Positions 25,014-34,367 of a DNA stretch of 64,000 nucleotides are shown here, in pieces. Origin of the DNA: Tolypothrix sp. NIES-4075 (lineage in GTDB: Bacteria; Cyanobacteriota; Cyanobacteriia; Cyanobacteriales; Nostocaceae). The first letter of the stretch is position 1; each line of letters starts with the position of its first letter. Position numbers and translations under genes: made by a program. The notes under the pieces are model-generated. The model ran no database searches and was not told the origin of the DNA. It saw nothing but the letters and a program-made list of their open reading frames with translations. Location of the stretch: the NCBI RefSeq assembly GCF_002218085.1, contig NZ_BDUC01000002.1:1-64000 (forward strand). Reading direction: 5' to 3'.

Positions 25014-25076
25014 ATTCCCCATTCCCCATTACCCATTACCCATTCCCCATTACCCATTCCCCATTCCCCATTCCCA
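25014..25076. repeat. heptamer repeat CCCCATT/CCCATTA
   Basis: About nine tandem units, a mixture of CCCCATT and ACCCATT, right after phoU. Confidence 0.92.
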
Positions 25077-25352
25077 GACAATTTAGAAATTTTGTAGTAG
25101 TGGATACCGGTTTTCAATAATTTTTTTTGGTAATGTGTGACAAGAAATTAGTTCTTGGTGAAAAAACATACATTCCACTTAAATGTAACTTTTGGTTAAA
25201 CTCTAAAAATGAAAGTACTAATCAGCTAAGTTGAAAAGTTATTTTTATACTACGCAGAGATTGGTATATAATAAACCACATAAGTACAGAGAGATATATT
25301 TTTTGCTCGAGCAAATCAAATATTTGTTAAATAACATACATTTCACGAAAAG

Positions 25353-25381
25353 CTTACCTGTTCTTAATCTTTGACGTTTAA
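25353..25381 (+). promoter_or_regulatory. candidate PHO box upstream of phoX
   Basis: CTTACCTG (25353-25360), CTTAATCT (25363-25370) and ACGTTTAA (25374-25381) repeat at 10-11 bp, as SphR/PhoB-binding octamers do. A weaker set lies at 25178-25199 (CTTAAATG, CTTTTGGT). The match is by eye and degenerate. Confidence 0.35.
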
Positions 25382-25455
25382 AGTAACCAAAGACCGGCAT
25401 TGCTGAATGCTCCTTCATATCTCACTCTCTGTTTATGCTGTAATCGATAAAGCTG

Positions 25456-27693
25456 ATGAGTATCAAACGTCGGGAATTCTTGCTGTTATTGGGAGGAAGT
25501 GCAGGTGCAGTAGCACTTGGCTCTCTGGGTGGATGTGATAAAAAAGATACATTACAGCAAGGAGCTACCACGGAAAATTCATTTTTATTTCAACCGATAA
25601 AAGGTGCTATACCCTTAGAAACTGCTGGCTTCAAACCAGAACAGCAAAAAGAAAATTACAGCACCTATGAAGTTGTAGATGATTTAGTACTACCACAAGG
25701 CTTTCAATACCAAGTTATTGCAGCTTGGGGTGATAAAGTAGGTGATTCCCGCTTTGGTTACAACAACGATTATTTATCTTTTGTCCCAACGACTGAAAAC
25801 GAAGGATATCTTTCAGTTAACTTTGAATATATCAGTGCCATCCCTTGGATGCAGACATATCAGCAAGTAATTGGCAAATCATTGCCATTTGCAGAGGTAA
25901 AAACAGCACTGAAAAAGAATGCATCCGGGAAAAATGAAATTAATGCTTATGCTTTAGCAGATAATGATTCACTAAAAGCGAAAATCAAGGAAATCTGTTC
26001 AGAAGCGCTTTTAGATCAAGGATTGGGGATTATCTCGATTCGCAAAACAGGTGCGGGTAAATGGGAAAGAACTAATTCTACAAGCGATCGCCGCATAAGT
26101 GGAATTTCTGGCTTAGAAGACAAGCGTTATTTAAAAGCAACCGGTCCTGCGGTAACAGTGTTTCGCAAAAAGCAGGGAGAAGGATATATTGATAAATTAG
26201 GCGATCGCATTATCGGTTCTTTCGCTAACTGCGCCGGCGGAACAACACCTTGGGGTACAGTCTTAAGTGCCGAAGAAAACTTTCAAGCGCAAGTACCAGA
26301 ATTAGTATATGCCGATGGAACGTCCTTAGACCCAAGTAAACGTCCTTTTGCTTTGGGTGATGAAGAACTTTTCGGACAAGGTAATGTTTTCGGATTAGCG
26401 GGAAATAAATATGGTTGGATTGTCGAAGTCGATCCAGCAAACCCCAATGATTACGGCACAAAACACACTTGGTTAGGACGATATCATCATGAAGCTGTTG
26501 GTGTGCGAGTTGAAACGGGGAAACAATTAGCATTTTATTCCGGATGCGATCGCCGAGGAGGACATATCTATAAGTTTGTGAGTAGCGATGGCGTCACCAA
26601 CCCCAAAGATAAAGCTAATTCCCAACTACTCCAAAAAGGAATGCTTTACGCTGCCAAATTTAACGCTGATGGTACCGGTCGCTGGATTCCCCTAAAAGCA
26701 GACACACCCGTAGATCCAGATATTCCCAGCAACATCGCAGGAAATATCATCCGCTTACCAAAAGGTGCGACAAGTCAAAAAGGCAAAGTCAATTTTCAAC
26801 CTTTACCAGAACCGATTGAAGGAGTTAATCTACAAATCACCAAAGACGAAGAAATTAGCTTTTTTAAACAAAACTACAAAAAGTTAGGCGACCTTTACAC
26901 GGGTAATAGTGAAGAACAGCAAGGTGCAATTTTAATTGACGCACATTATGCCGCAAATGCAGCCGGTGCAACCTGCACAGCGCGTCCAGAAGATACCGAA
27001 ATTGCTCCTAATGGCGATTTGTACATTAGTTTTACCTCCGGTTCTCCTGATAAAGAGGGTGGTCCCGACATCAGAGTTTTCAAAAGTCCTAAAGGTGAAG
27101 CACCCTATGAGTATGGCTGGGTGATGCGTTTAACTGAAGACAACAACGATCCCGCAGCGGATAAATTTAAATGGCAAATGTTAGCAACAGGAGGTGAACC
27201 CGCAGCAGGTGGTATGGGTTTTGCCAATCCCGATAATTTGCTGTTAGATCGTAGCGGAAATGTCTGGATGGTAACAGATATGTCCAGCGGTAATATGAAT
27301 AGCGCTGTTAAAAATCGCGTTAATGACCAAGGTAAACCTGCTAACATATCGGGTTTGTTTGGTAACAACGCTATGTGGTTTATTCCCACCAGAGGTAAAG
27401 AAGCAGGTAAAGCTTTTCTATTTGCCACAGGACCGATGGAATGCGAAACCACAGGTCTCTGCTTCACTGAAGACGAGCAAACAATGTTCCTCGCAGTGCA
27501 GCATCCAGGTGAAAGCAACGGCACCCGCATTCAACAAGCATCACAAAGCAGAGAATTTTTAGTTACCACTACCACAGGTGAAGAATTTATGCAAACTCGA
27601 CAAGTTCCCATTGGCTCGAATTGGCCCAGCAAAACTCCCAATTCTCCACCGAAGCCAGCAGTTGTTGCTATTACTAAATCTTCCTCTACTTGA
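25456..27693 (+). CDS. phoX: PhoX-type alkaline phosphatase
   Basis: A 745-residue secreted phosphatase of the PhoX/DUF839 family, a calcium/iron enzyme that releases phosphate from organic esters. The N-terminus is a twin-arginine signal (KRREFLLLLGGSAGAVALGSLGGC), exporting the folded protein; the GGC may also be a lipobox that anchors it. Family motifs: GTVLSAEENF, HEAVGVRVETGKQLAFYSGCDRRGGHIYKF, CTARPEDTEIAPNGDLYISFTSG and FANPDNLLLDRSGNVWMVTD. It follows the sphR-sphS-phoU operon by 500 bp in the same direction, and phosphate-limitation control by SphR is likely. The start at ATG 25456 gives the expected Tat signal. Confidence 0.95.
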   Translation: MSIKRREFLLLLGGSAGAVALGSLGGCDKKDTLQQGATTENSFLFQPIKGAIPLETAGFKPEQQKENYSTYEVVDDLVLPQGFQYQVIAAWGDKVGDSRFGYNNDYLSFVPTTENEGYLSVNFEYISAIPWMQTYQQVIGKSLPFAEVKTALKKNASGKNEINAYALADNDSLKAKIKEICSEALLDQGLGIISIRKTGAGKWERTNSTSDRRISGISGLEDKRYLKATGPAVTVFRKKQGEGYIDKLGDRIIGSFANCAGGTTPWGTVLSAEENFQAQVPELVYADGTSLDPSKRPFALGDEELFGQGNVFGLAGNKYGWIVEVDPANPNDYGTKHTWLGRYHHEAVGVRVETGKQLAFYSGCDRRGGHIYKFVSSDGVTNPKDKANSQLLQKGMLYAAKFNADGTGRWIPLKADTPVDPDIPSNIAGNIIRLPKGATSQKGKVNFQPLPEPIEGVNLQITKDEEISFFKQNYKKLGDLYTGNSEEQQGAILIDAHYAANAAGATCTARPEDTEIAPNGDLYISFTSGSPDKEGGPDIRVFKSPKGEAPYEYGWVMRLTEDNNDPAADKFKWQMLATGGEPAAGGMGFANPDNLLLDRSGNVWMVTDMSSGNMNSAVKNRVNDQGKPANISGLFGNNAMWFIPTRGKEAGKAFLFATGPMECETTGLCFTEDEQTMFLAVQHPGESNGTRIQQASQSREFLVTTTTGEEFMQTRQVPIGSNWPSKTPNSPPKPAVVAITKSSST

Positions 27694-28116
27694 CAAATTA
27701 TTTCAATAATAGTACGCTAATGACAATTTAATAGAGCATCTTTTATACAAATCATTAGCAAATTTTAAGCTGCAATATATAAAATTCACCTGACAATATG
27801 TGATGCTAATGCCATGTCATAACTTCTAAAAGCTACCACCCGATTTGAGTAACGCTTCCTCAGGCGGTTTCACTTCCTCAAATTATTAGTTGAATAATCT
27901 CCAGACACTATTTGGCAATTCAATTTGAGATTTGCCCATGATTCAAATTATCTCAACTTACCTTAAAGCGGTTTTTCCTTTGAAAACATCTATCCTTTGA
28001 CTGAATGTGTGTGGTTATGAGTGTTCTAGCAAGCATTTGCCTTGCAAAGATTGGGTTTTGCATTCCTTGATAATTTTTAAATCTACCAAACAACTTCTAT
28101 TAAGCGAGATAACTTC
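27694..28116. other. intergenic region
   Basis: About 420 bp of AT-rich DNA between phoX and the regulator gene. No gene, clear terminator hairpin or long repeat was seen. Confidence 0.45.
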
Positions 28117-28728
28117 ATGACATATTTGCCGATTAATACACCAAATCCTATATCTAACAATCCCTTAACTACTGCAACTGAACAACTGCCCCAGAGGTTA
28201 TTTAACCGTCGAGAAATAATTCCCCAACGCAATGATGTACTTTGGCGGATTGAGCGGGGAACAATTCGTACCTTAACCTGGAGTGAAGATGGAACATTCA
28301 TCACTTTGGGTTATTGGGGACCAGGGGATTTAGTTGGTTATCCTTTATCCACAGTCAAACCTTACCAAATTGAATGTTTGACAAGTGTAGAGGTAAGCAT
28401 TATACCACCTCACCTTTGGCACGAAGATTTGAATGCTTTATTATGCCACATTCAACAAGCAGAGGAATTGTTAAGTATAGTACATCGTAAGCCAATTTCT
28501 CTACGTTTGTGGCAATTTTTGGTCTGGTTGAGTCAAAAGTTTGGTCGTGAGGTAGAACAAGGCAAGCTGATTGACTTGAATGTTACCCACCAAGAAATTG
28601 CCGAAGTTTTAAATACAACACGGGTGACGGTAACACGGCTGCTACAGCAGTTTGAGGAAGAAGGAAAAATGTTACGCTACAAACGCAGGATTGTTCTATG
28701 TTTTCCCAATTCCCGGGCAAAAAAATAG
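28117..28728 (+). CDS. Crp/Fnr-family transcriptional regulator
   Basis: A 203-residue regulator with a cupin-like sensor domain (VLWRIERGTIRTLTWSEDGTFITLGYWGPGDLVG) and a C-terminal helix-turn-helix (IDLNVTHQEIAEVLNTTRVTVTRLLQQFEEEG). The cyclic-nucleotide phosphate cassette (FGE, PRS/PRT) is absent, so it probably does not bind cAMP. No Cys cluster for an Fe-S centre is present. It resembles small cyanobacterial Crp members often found near transport genes. It stands before the two SLH porin genes in the same direction but is separated by about 880 bp, so joint control is only possible. Confidence 0.85.
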   Translation: MTYLPINTPNPISNNPLTTATEQLPQRLFNRREIIPQRNDVLWRIERGTIRTLTWSEDGTFITLGYWGPGDLVGYPLSTVKPYQIECLTSVEVSIIPPHLWHEDLNALLCHIQQAEELLSIVHRKPISLRLWQFLVWLSQKFGREVEQGKLIDLNVTHQEIAEVLNTTRVTVTRLLQQFEEEGKMLRYKRRIVLCFPNSRAKK

Positions 28729-29608
28729 CGTCAAATGTGTCCTAGTTGACTTGTGTGTGCTACGGACACTCTGGTTAAATAAATAATGAAAGTCTCAGGG
28801 TCAGGACTTACACAACACTATATTAAATAATTACTCTGTGTTTCACGGAAGTTTGAAGTGCCTTCATTGGCTCTTACATTATCTGTGCTGGAGAAGTTAG
28901 TTTTATGATGATTTGGTGTAAGTCCGTTCCTTATGAAACAACGAGAACGAATATTTTGTCTGTGGGATTTTTTGGTGCGATCGCTCCTTGGCGCTCCCTA
29001 CCTCATGAGATAATATTCGTTGTGCTGAAAAACCAATAGTAAGTACTAAGGTGGGAACTCACAAAACAAACAATAAATCTTAATATCTAAATAAATTTAT
29101 CAAAAAATTCGTTCCCAACTTTAAGTTATCGTAATTGGTCTGATAACTATATTAATAATCGGCATTTTTTGAGCAAATTTGAAAATATTTGGCTTATTAT
29201 ATAGTCAGTTTCCCTTGACAGTAGAGACAACCTTAATGCCAAAAATTATCGCTTTCGTAAAAATCCTCTGACTGTAACTAGAAAAAGACTATTGACAAGG
29301 CTTGAATATAAGTCAATGAGCAAAACCGATGCAGAGGAATTGCGCTATTATTCAACATTTTCCTATCAAGGCGCTTGTTGACATTGCTGCAAAATATCAA
29401 TTTTCCCTAAACTTAACCTCAGAACAATTATCGGTGAACAGCTAGTTACAAGGAGACTTTTAACTTGTTCACTGAAGCCGTCAACAACATCATTCAAAAA
29501 TTATATATCTAAAAGTGAATATTAATCACAATATCTGCTACTATTACTGTAATATGATTATCGGAATTTATTCGATTAAATCAATAGGTGTGAGTGAGAG
29601 TCAAAAAA
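28729..29608. other. long region upstream of porins, with MITE-like element
   Basis: About 880 bp without a supported gene. It includes the inverted-repeat element at 28804-28925, an imperfect inverted repeat around 28940-29025 (ACGAATATT and AATATTCGT), and a long AT-rich leader to the first porin. Confidence 0.5.
28804..28925. repeat. MITE-like element, GGACTTACAC ends
   Basis: GGACTTACAC (28804-28813) and GTGTAAGTCC (28916-28925) are perfect 10-bp terminal inverted repeats enclosing 122 bp of non-coding DNA. A similar element with AGGACTTACGCA ends lies at 43338-43454. Confidence 0.65.
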
Positions 29609-31348
29609 ATGAAAAAACCTCTGTGGAACGTTTTTAAACTAAGTCCATTAGTTGTTGCTGCCTCATTTTTAGCGGCAAACAGTGCCGTAGCAGCAGAAGT
29701 CAAAGCTGAAGTTCAAGAAGAGACAACTTCTGTTTCCCAATTGTCCCAAGAATCTAACAGCATGGGTCAGGTAACATCAGTTTCTCAGTTTTCTGATGTG
29801 CAGCCTACGGACTGGGCATTCCAAGCATTACAATCTCTGGTTGAGCGCTACGGCTGTATCGCGGGATACCCAAACGGCACTTATCGCGGCAACCGGGCAA
29901 TGACCCGTTATGAATTTGCCGCAGGTTTGAATGCTTGTTTAGACCGCGTTAACGAATTAATTGCGACAGCTACCGCTGACTTGGTGACAAAAGAAGATTT
30001 AGCGACCTTACAGCGCTTGCAAGAAGAGTTTTCCGCTGAATTGGCAACTCTGCGCGGTCGTGTAGATGCACTAGAAGCGAGAACCGCTGAGTTGGAAGCC
30101 AATCAGTTTTCCACTACCACCAAGTTAGTTGGAGAAGCGATTTTCGCTGTGTCTGATGTTTTTGGGGACAACGGGGCAATCAGCGCTTCGACACTTAGAA
30201 GAAACCCAAATACTCCAGACCGCGACTTAGATGCCAACACAACTTTCTCAGACCGGATTCGTTTGAGCTTGCTTTCCAGCTTCACTGGCAAAGACCAGTT
30301 ACAAGTTCGTTTGCAAGCAGGGAATGTCTTTAGCAATAATAACACTGCTAGCTTAGGTGAGGCTTCCACGGGTACTAATATGACCCGCTTGGCATTTGAC
30401 GGGTTTAATAACAACCAAAATAGCGTTACTATCGACAAAATTAATTATGCTTTCAACCTCAGCGACGCAATACGTGTCAAGGTTGATGCGAATACAGGTG
30501 AATTTTGGGAAAATATCAACAACTTTAACCCTGTCTTCTCTAGTTCAGGTAAAGGTGCTATATCCCGTTATGGTCGCTTCAGCCCGATCTACCGTCAAGG
30601 TCAGGGTGGTTCAGGTGCAACCATCAGCTTTAACCCTAATGGAGCTTTAAGTGCCTCTGTGGGTTATCTAGCTGGCGGACGTAATAATGTATCTAATAAT
30701 CCTTTGGATAAACAAGGTTTACTTGATGGCAACTATGCAGCTCTAGCTCAGATAGCTTTTCAACCAACTAAAGCCTTTAATGTCGGTCTAACTTACGCAC
30801 GCACCTATCAAAATAGTGCTGGTGGTGTTAGTTTATTTGAATCTACAGGTAGCGACATCGCCAACCAACCATTTGGTAATAATATTGCCACCTCAGCCAA
30901 TCACTACGGTGTAGAAGCTACCTTCAAACCCAGTGATAAGTTTATACTTGCTGGTTGGTATGGTTACACTGACGCTGAAGCGCAGAACAGTAGCGCTAAC
31001 CGTGCCACTTCAATTAATGGTATTCCCTTAACTGTTGCACGCGGGGATAATGCAAGCTTCAACTACTGGGGTGCTAGCCTCGCTTTACAAGACTTTGGCA
31101 GAAAGGGTAACTTGCTAGGCTTTATCTTTGGTCAATCACCTAGAACTGCCAGCAATGATGCCAGAATTGCTGGTGGTAGAGGGTTAAGAGATACAGACAC
31201 TGCTTACAGTTTAGAAGGTCTTTACCGGATACAGCTTAACGACAATATTTCTATAGCTCCTGCTTTGTTGGTGATTTTCAATCCAGAGCATAATGATAGA
31301 AATGACAACATTTATGTAGGTACACTGCGTACTACTTTCGCTTTCTAA
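29609..31348 (+). CDS. SLH-domain outer-membrane porin, copy 1
   Basis: A cyanobacterial porin of the SLH-OprB (iron uptake porin/Som) family, about 579 residues. It has a Sec signal (LSPLVVAASFLAANSAVAA), an SLH domain (FSDVQPTDWAFQALQSLVERYGCIAGYPNGTYRGNRAMTRYEFAAGLN) that anchors to peptidoglycan-linked polymer, a short coiled coil (LATLQRLQEEFSAELATLRGRVDALEARTAELE) and then a long beta-barrel domain ending in Phe (VGTLRTTFAF). ATG at 29609 is preferred to an upstream in-frame GTG. A second, very similar gene follows 141 bp downstream, with a terminator between. The two arose by tandem duplication. The likely role is passage of inorganic ions or small solutes. Confidence 0.93.
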   Translation: MKKPLWNVFKLSPLVVAASFLAANSAVAAEVKAEVQEETTSVSQLSQESNSMGQVTSVSQFSDVQPTDWAFQALQSLVERYGCIAGYPNGTYRGNRAMTRYEFAAGLNACLDRVNELIATATADLVTKEDLATLQRLQEEFSAELATLRGRVDALEARTAELEANQFSTTTKLVGEAIFAVSDVFGDNGAISASTLRRNPNTPDRDLDANTTFSDRIRLSLLSSFTGKDQLQVRLQAGNVFSNNNTASLGEASTGTNMTRLAFDGFNNNQNSVTIDKINYAFNLSDAIRVKVDANTGEFWENINNFNPVFSSSGKGAISRYGRFSPIYRQGQGGSGATISFNPNGALSASVGYLAGGRNNVSNNPLDKQGLLDGNYAALAQIAFQPTKAFNVGLTYARTYQNSAGGVSLFESTGSDIANQPFGNNIATSANHYGVEATFKPSDKFILAGWYGYTDAEAQNSSANRATSINGIPLTVARGDNASFNYWGASLALQDFGRKGNLLGFIFGQSPRTASNDARIAGGRGLRDTDTAYSLEGLYRIQLNDNISIAPALLVIFNPEHNDRNDNIYVGTLRTTFAF

Positions 31349-31381
31349 AGCTTTCCGCTAATAGCAATTTAGATAAACCTT

Positions 31382-31404
31382 AGCCCGCTTACAAGCGGGC
31401 TTTT
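31382..31404 (+). terminator. intrinsic terminator between porins
   Basis: AGCCCGCTT (31382-31390) pairs with AAGCGGGCT (31393-31401), followed by TTTTG. It ends the first porin transcript. Confidence 0.8.
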
Positions 31405-31489
31405 GCATAGTCAGATAAGTAATGTGTAATTATAACGATTTAAAACTTTATTATGATAAAAATTAATTTAGGTGTGAACGAGAAAAATT

Positions 31490-33223
31490 TTGACAAAATT
31501 ATTGTGGAATGTTTTTAAACTAAGTCCACTAGTTTTTGTTGCCACCTTTTGTGCAGCAAACAGCGCATTAGCAACTGAAGTCAATGAAGAAGTGACTTCT
31601 GTTTCCCAGTTGTCCCAAACTGACAGCATGAGTCAGGTAACATCGGTATCTCAGTTTTCTGATGTGCAGCCTACAGATTGGGCATTCCAAGCATTACAAT
31701 CTCTAGTTGAGCGCTATGGCTGTATCGCTGGATACCCCAACGGCACTTATCGCGGCAACCGTGCATTAACCCGTTATGAATTTGCCGCTGGTTTGAATGC
31801 TTGTTTAAACCGCATTCACGAATTGATTGCGACAGCCACCACCGATTTGCTAACTAAAGAAGACTTAGCTACCTTACAGCATGTGCAAGAAGAATTTTCC
31901 GCTGAATTAGCAACTCTGCGCGGTCGTGTAGATGGGCTAGAAGCCAGAAGTGCCGAGATGCAAGCAAATCAGTTTTCCACTACTACCAAGTTGACTGGCG
32001 AAGCAATTTTCGCCTTGTCTGATTCTTTCGGCGATAACGGAGCAATAAGCGCTGCTACACTGAGAAATAATCCAAATGCAGCAGACCGCGACTTAGACAG
32101 CAACACGACTTTCTCTGACCGGATTCGTTTGAACTTACTCAGCAGTTTCTCTGGCAAAGACCAGTTACAAATTCGTTTGCAAGCTGGCAATGTCCTTGCC
32201 AACAATGGTAATTTTGGTGAGGCTTCAACGGGTACTAACATGACCCGTTTGACATTTGACAACAACACTAGTAATAGTGTCCAAATAGATAAAATTAACT
32301 ATGCTTTCAACCTAAGTGACGCAATACGTGTCAAGGTTGATGCAAACAATGGTGAATTTTGGGAAAACATCAACACCTTCAGTTCCCCCTTTGCTAGCAC
32401 TGGTAGAGGTGCTATTTCCCGTTATGGTCGCTTCAGTCCTATTTACCGTCAAGGTCAGGGTGGTGCAGGTGCAACCATAAGCTTTAACCCGAATGGAGCT
32501 TTAAGTGCCTCTGTTGCTTATTTAGCTGGCGGAAGTAATAATCCTGCTATTGGTAATAACGTAGCTAACAATCCTTTAGACAAAAATGGTCTGCTAGATG
32601 GGAACTATGCAGCTCTAGCTCAGATAGGTTTTCAACCCATTAAAGCTTTTAATGTCGGTCTAACCTACGCACGCACCTATCAAAATAGTGCTGGTGGCGT
32701 TAACCTCTTTCAATCTACAGGTAGCGACATTGCTAATCAACCATTTGGTAATAATATTGCCACCTCAGCGAATCACTACGGTGTAGAAGCTACCTTCAAA
32801 CCCAGTGATAAGTTCATACTTGCTGGTTGGTATGGTTACACTGACGCTGAAGCGCAGAACAACAGTAGCGCTAACCGTGCCACTTCGATTAACAGCATTG
32901 GCTTAACTGTTGCACGCGGGGATAATGCAAGCTTTAACTACTGGGGTGCTAGCCTAGCCTTGCAAGACTTTGGTAAAAAAGGTAATCTGCTTGGTTTTAT
33001 CTTTGGTCAACCACCTAAAACTACTAGCAACGATGCCAATATTGCTGGTGGTAGAGGGCTAAGAGATTCAGATACCTCTTACCATTTAGAAGGTCTTTAC
33101 AGGCTGCAACTGAACGACAATATTTCTGTCACCCCAGGTGTGTTGGTGATTTTCAATCCAGAGCATAATGATAGGAATGACACCATTTATGTAGGTACAG
33201 TGCGTACCACTTTCAGTTTTTAA
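31490..33223 (+). CDS. SLH-domain outer-membrane porin, copy 2
   Basis: A 577-residue paralogue of the preceding porin with the same plan: signal peptide (LSPLVFVATFCAANSALA), SLH domain, coiled coil and beta barrel ending VGTVRTTFSF. The start is a TTG that aligns with the N-terminus of copy 1 (TKLLWNVFKLSP). Long stretches match copy 1 almost base for base, for example the region encoding NIATSANHYGVEATFKPSDKF, while the signal peptide and some barrel loops differ. This pattern fits duplication with later gene conversion. Differences concentrate in predicted loops, so pore selectivity may differ. Confidence 0.92.
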   Translation: MTKLLWNVFKLSPLVFVATFCAANSALATEVNEEVTSVSQLSQTDSMSQVTSVSQFSDVQPTDWAFQALQSLVERYGCIAGYPNGTYRGNRALTRYEFAAGLNACLNRIHELIATATTDLLTKEDLATLQHVQEEFSAELATLRGRVDGLEARSAEMQANQFSTTTKLTGEAIFALSDSFGDNGAISAATLRNNPNAADRDLDSNTTFSDRIRLNLLSSFSGKDQLQIRLQAGNVLANNGNFGEASTGTNMTRLTFDNNTSNSVQIDKINYAFNLSDAIRVKVDANNGEFWENINTFSSPFASTGRGAISRYGRFSPIYRQGQGGAGATISFNPNGALSASVAYLAGGSNNPAIGNNVANNPLDKNGLLDGNYAALAQIGFQPIKAFNVGLTYARTYQNSAGGVNLFQSTGSDIANQPFGNNIATSANHYGVEATFKPSDKFILAGWYGYTDAEAQNNSSANRATSINSIGLTVARGDNASFNYWGASLALQDFGKKGNLLGFIFGQPPKTTSNDANIAGGRGLRDSDTSYHLEGLYRLQLNDNISVTPGVLVIFNPEHNDRNDTIYVGTVRTTFSF

Positions 33224-33322
33224 GAATGAAGCTACACAAACAAAGCCATGACTAGCGGGCTTCATAGTAAGGTAAATTAATATTAGCCCGCCTCTGCTGG
33301 CTTTTGTTTGTTGAAAATTTGG

Positions 33323-33580
33323 TTATGTGAGATTATTATCTTGTTTGGATAAATCTGTTGGAGGGCGATCGCTACTCCAAGCCCACCATACACAACCACA
33401 GTTACAATTGTAAAATTCTTGCCATTTGCGGCGACGTTCTTCTGTAATTACAGGCGATCGCCGATTCAGCCAAACTTTTTCTGCTTCTAAGCTACTTGCG
33501 TTGCAGTTAGGACAGCAAAACTTATGAGCATGAATTGCCTGATTTGTCCATTCAGGTGGGATAAGAGCAAAAGCTTCCAT
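33323..33580 (-). CDS. small zinc-ribbon protein
   Basis: An 85-residue protein with two Cys pairs, FCCPNCNAS and YNCNCGCVWW, spaced by about 35 residues, the look of a zinc ribbon. The rest is rich in Trp and Arg (ERRRKWQEF). No signal peptide. It is convergent with the second porin and divergent from the DUF3318 gene. I recognise it only as a conserved cyanobacterial hypothetical type; a nucleic-acid or protein-binding adaptor is possible. Confidence 0.7.
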   Translation of the reverse strand: MEAFALIPPEWTNQAIHAHKFCCPNCNASSLEAEKVWLNRRSPVITEERRRKWQEFYNCNCGCVWWAWSSDRPPTDLSKQDNNLT

Positions 33581-33629
33581 GTAGCAAAAATTCTAATTTC
33601 ACAGCTCATTATGCCTAATAATAATAATC

Positions 33630-34244
33630 ATGGAGCCTAATGTTGAAATTCGTCGTTTGTTAGATGTGATGCCGGCTTCTGGTCGAATGACGGTAAAACT
33701 CGTACCTCAGCCAGAACAGTCAAAAGTGATTGATGCTTCTTTTCCCTTACCTTGGAATCAGGAGCGACCAATATACATTAACTTTGATTTGTGGCGTCGT
33801 CTAAAGCCACCGCAACGCGATTTGCTGCTGTTGCGGACAATTACGTGGTTGACAGGGATAAAGTGGTTTAAACCCGACATTTATCAAGGTGTGGTAGTGG
33901 CGGGGATTTTAGGCGGATTCGTCGAATCAGCGCAACAAGATGTGGTAGGTGTAGTTGTAGCTGGGGGATTAAGTGCGATCGCCTTAGTTCGCATTTGGCG
34001 CACTAATAATTCCCAAGAATCAGAGTTAAACGCAGACACAGCGGCAATTAGAATCGCACTGCGTCGCGGTTACTCAGAAACTGAAGCCGCAGAACATCTG
34101 TTAACTGCAATTGAGACGGTAGCGAAAATTGAAGGACGTTCCGGTTTAAATTTTAGCGAGTTGATTCGCTGCCAAAACTTACGAGCGATCGCTGGTTTGT
34201 CTGCGATCGGTGTACCTGAAAGTTACAAGAATAATCCGATGTAA
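33630..34244 (+). CDS. DUF3318 family protein
   Basis: A 204-residue protein of the cyanobacteria-specific DUF3318 family. It opens with EIRRLLDVMPASGRMTVKLVPQPEQSKVI and PLPWNQERPIYINFDLWRRLKPPQRDLLLLRTITWL, then has two short hydrophobic segments (GVVVAGILGGFVESAQQDVVGVVVAGGLSAIALVRIW) that may form a membrane hairpin. The C-terminal part is helical (DTAAIRIALRRGYSETEAAEHLLTAIE). Function unknown. Single gene, divergent from the zinc-ribbon gene, with 49 bp between the two starts. Confidence 0.85.
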   Translation: MEPNVEIRRLLDVMPASGRMTVKLVPQPEQSKVIDASFPLPWNQERPIYINFDLWRRLKPPQRDLLLLRTITWLTGIKWFKPDIYQGVVVAGILGGFVESAQQDVVGVVVAGGLSAIALVRIWRTNNSQESELNADTAAIRIALRRGYSETEAAEHLLTAIETVAKIEGRSGLNFSELIRCQNLRAIAGLSAIGVPESYKNNPM

Positions 34245-34367
34245 TAGAGTAACGAACCGCCAAGGACCCCAAGTTCGCCAAGGAGTAGGGGTAAAAGAGA
34301 GTTTTTGCGCTCATTTCTATTCCTTTGCGCCTTTGCGCCTTTGCGTGAGATAATCCTTTAATTCCCA

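Larger units (their letters stand above)
24960..25455. other. intergenic region upstream of phoX
   Basis: About 500 bp holding heptamer repeats (25014-25076) and, nearer phoX, candidate PHO-box-like direct repeats. No gene is supported. Confidence 0.5.

Noticed and set aside
27105..27530. 141-codon minus-strand frame inside phoX
   Set aside because: Antisense shadow of a clear enzyme gene; no protein family features.
30103..30438. Minus-strand frames repeated in both porin genes (also 31969-32268)
   Set aside because: They recur only because the porins are duplicates; both are antisense to strongly conserved coding sequence.
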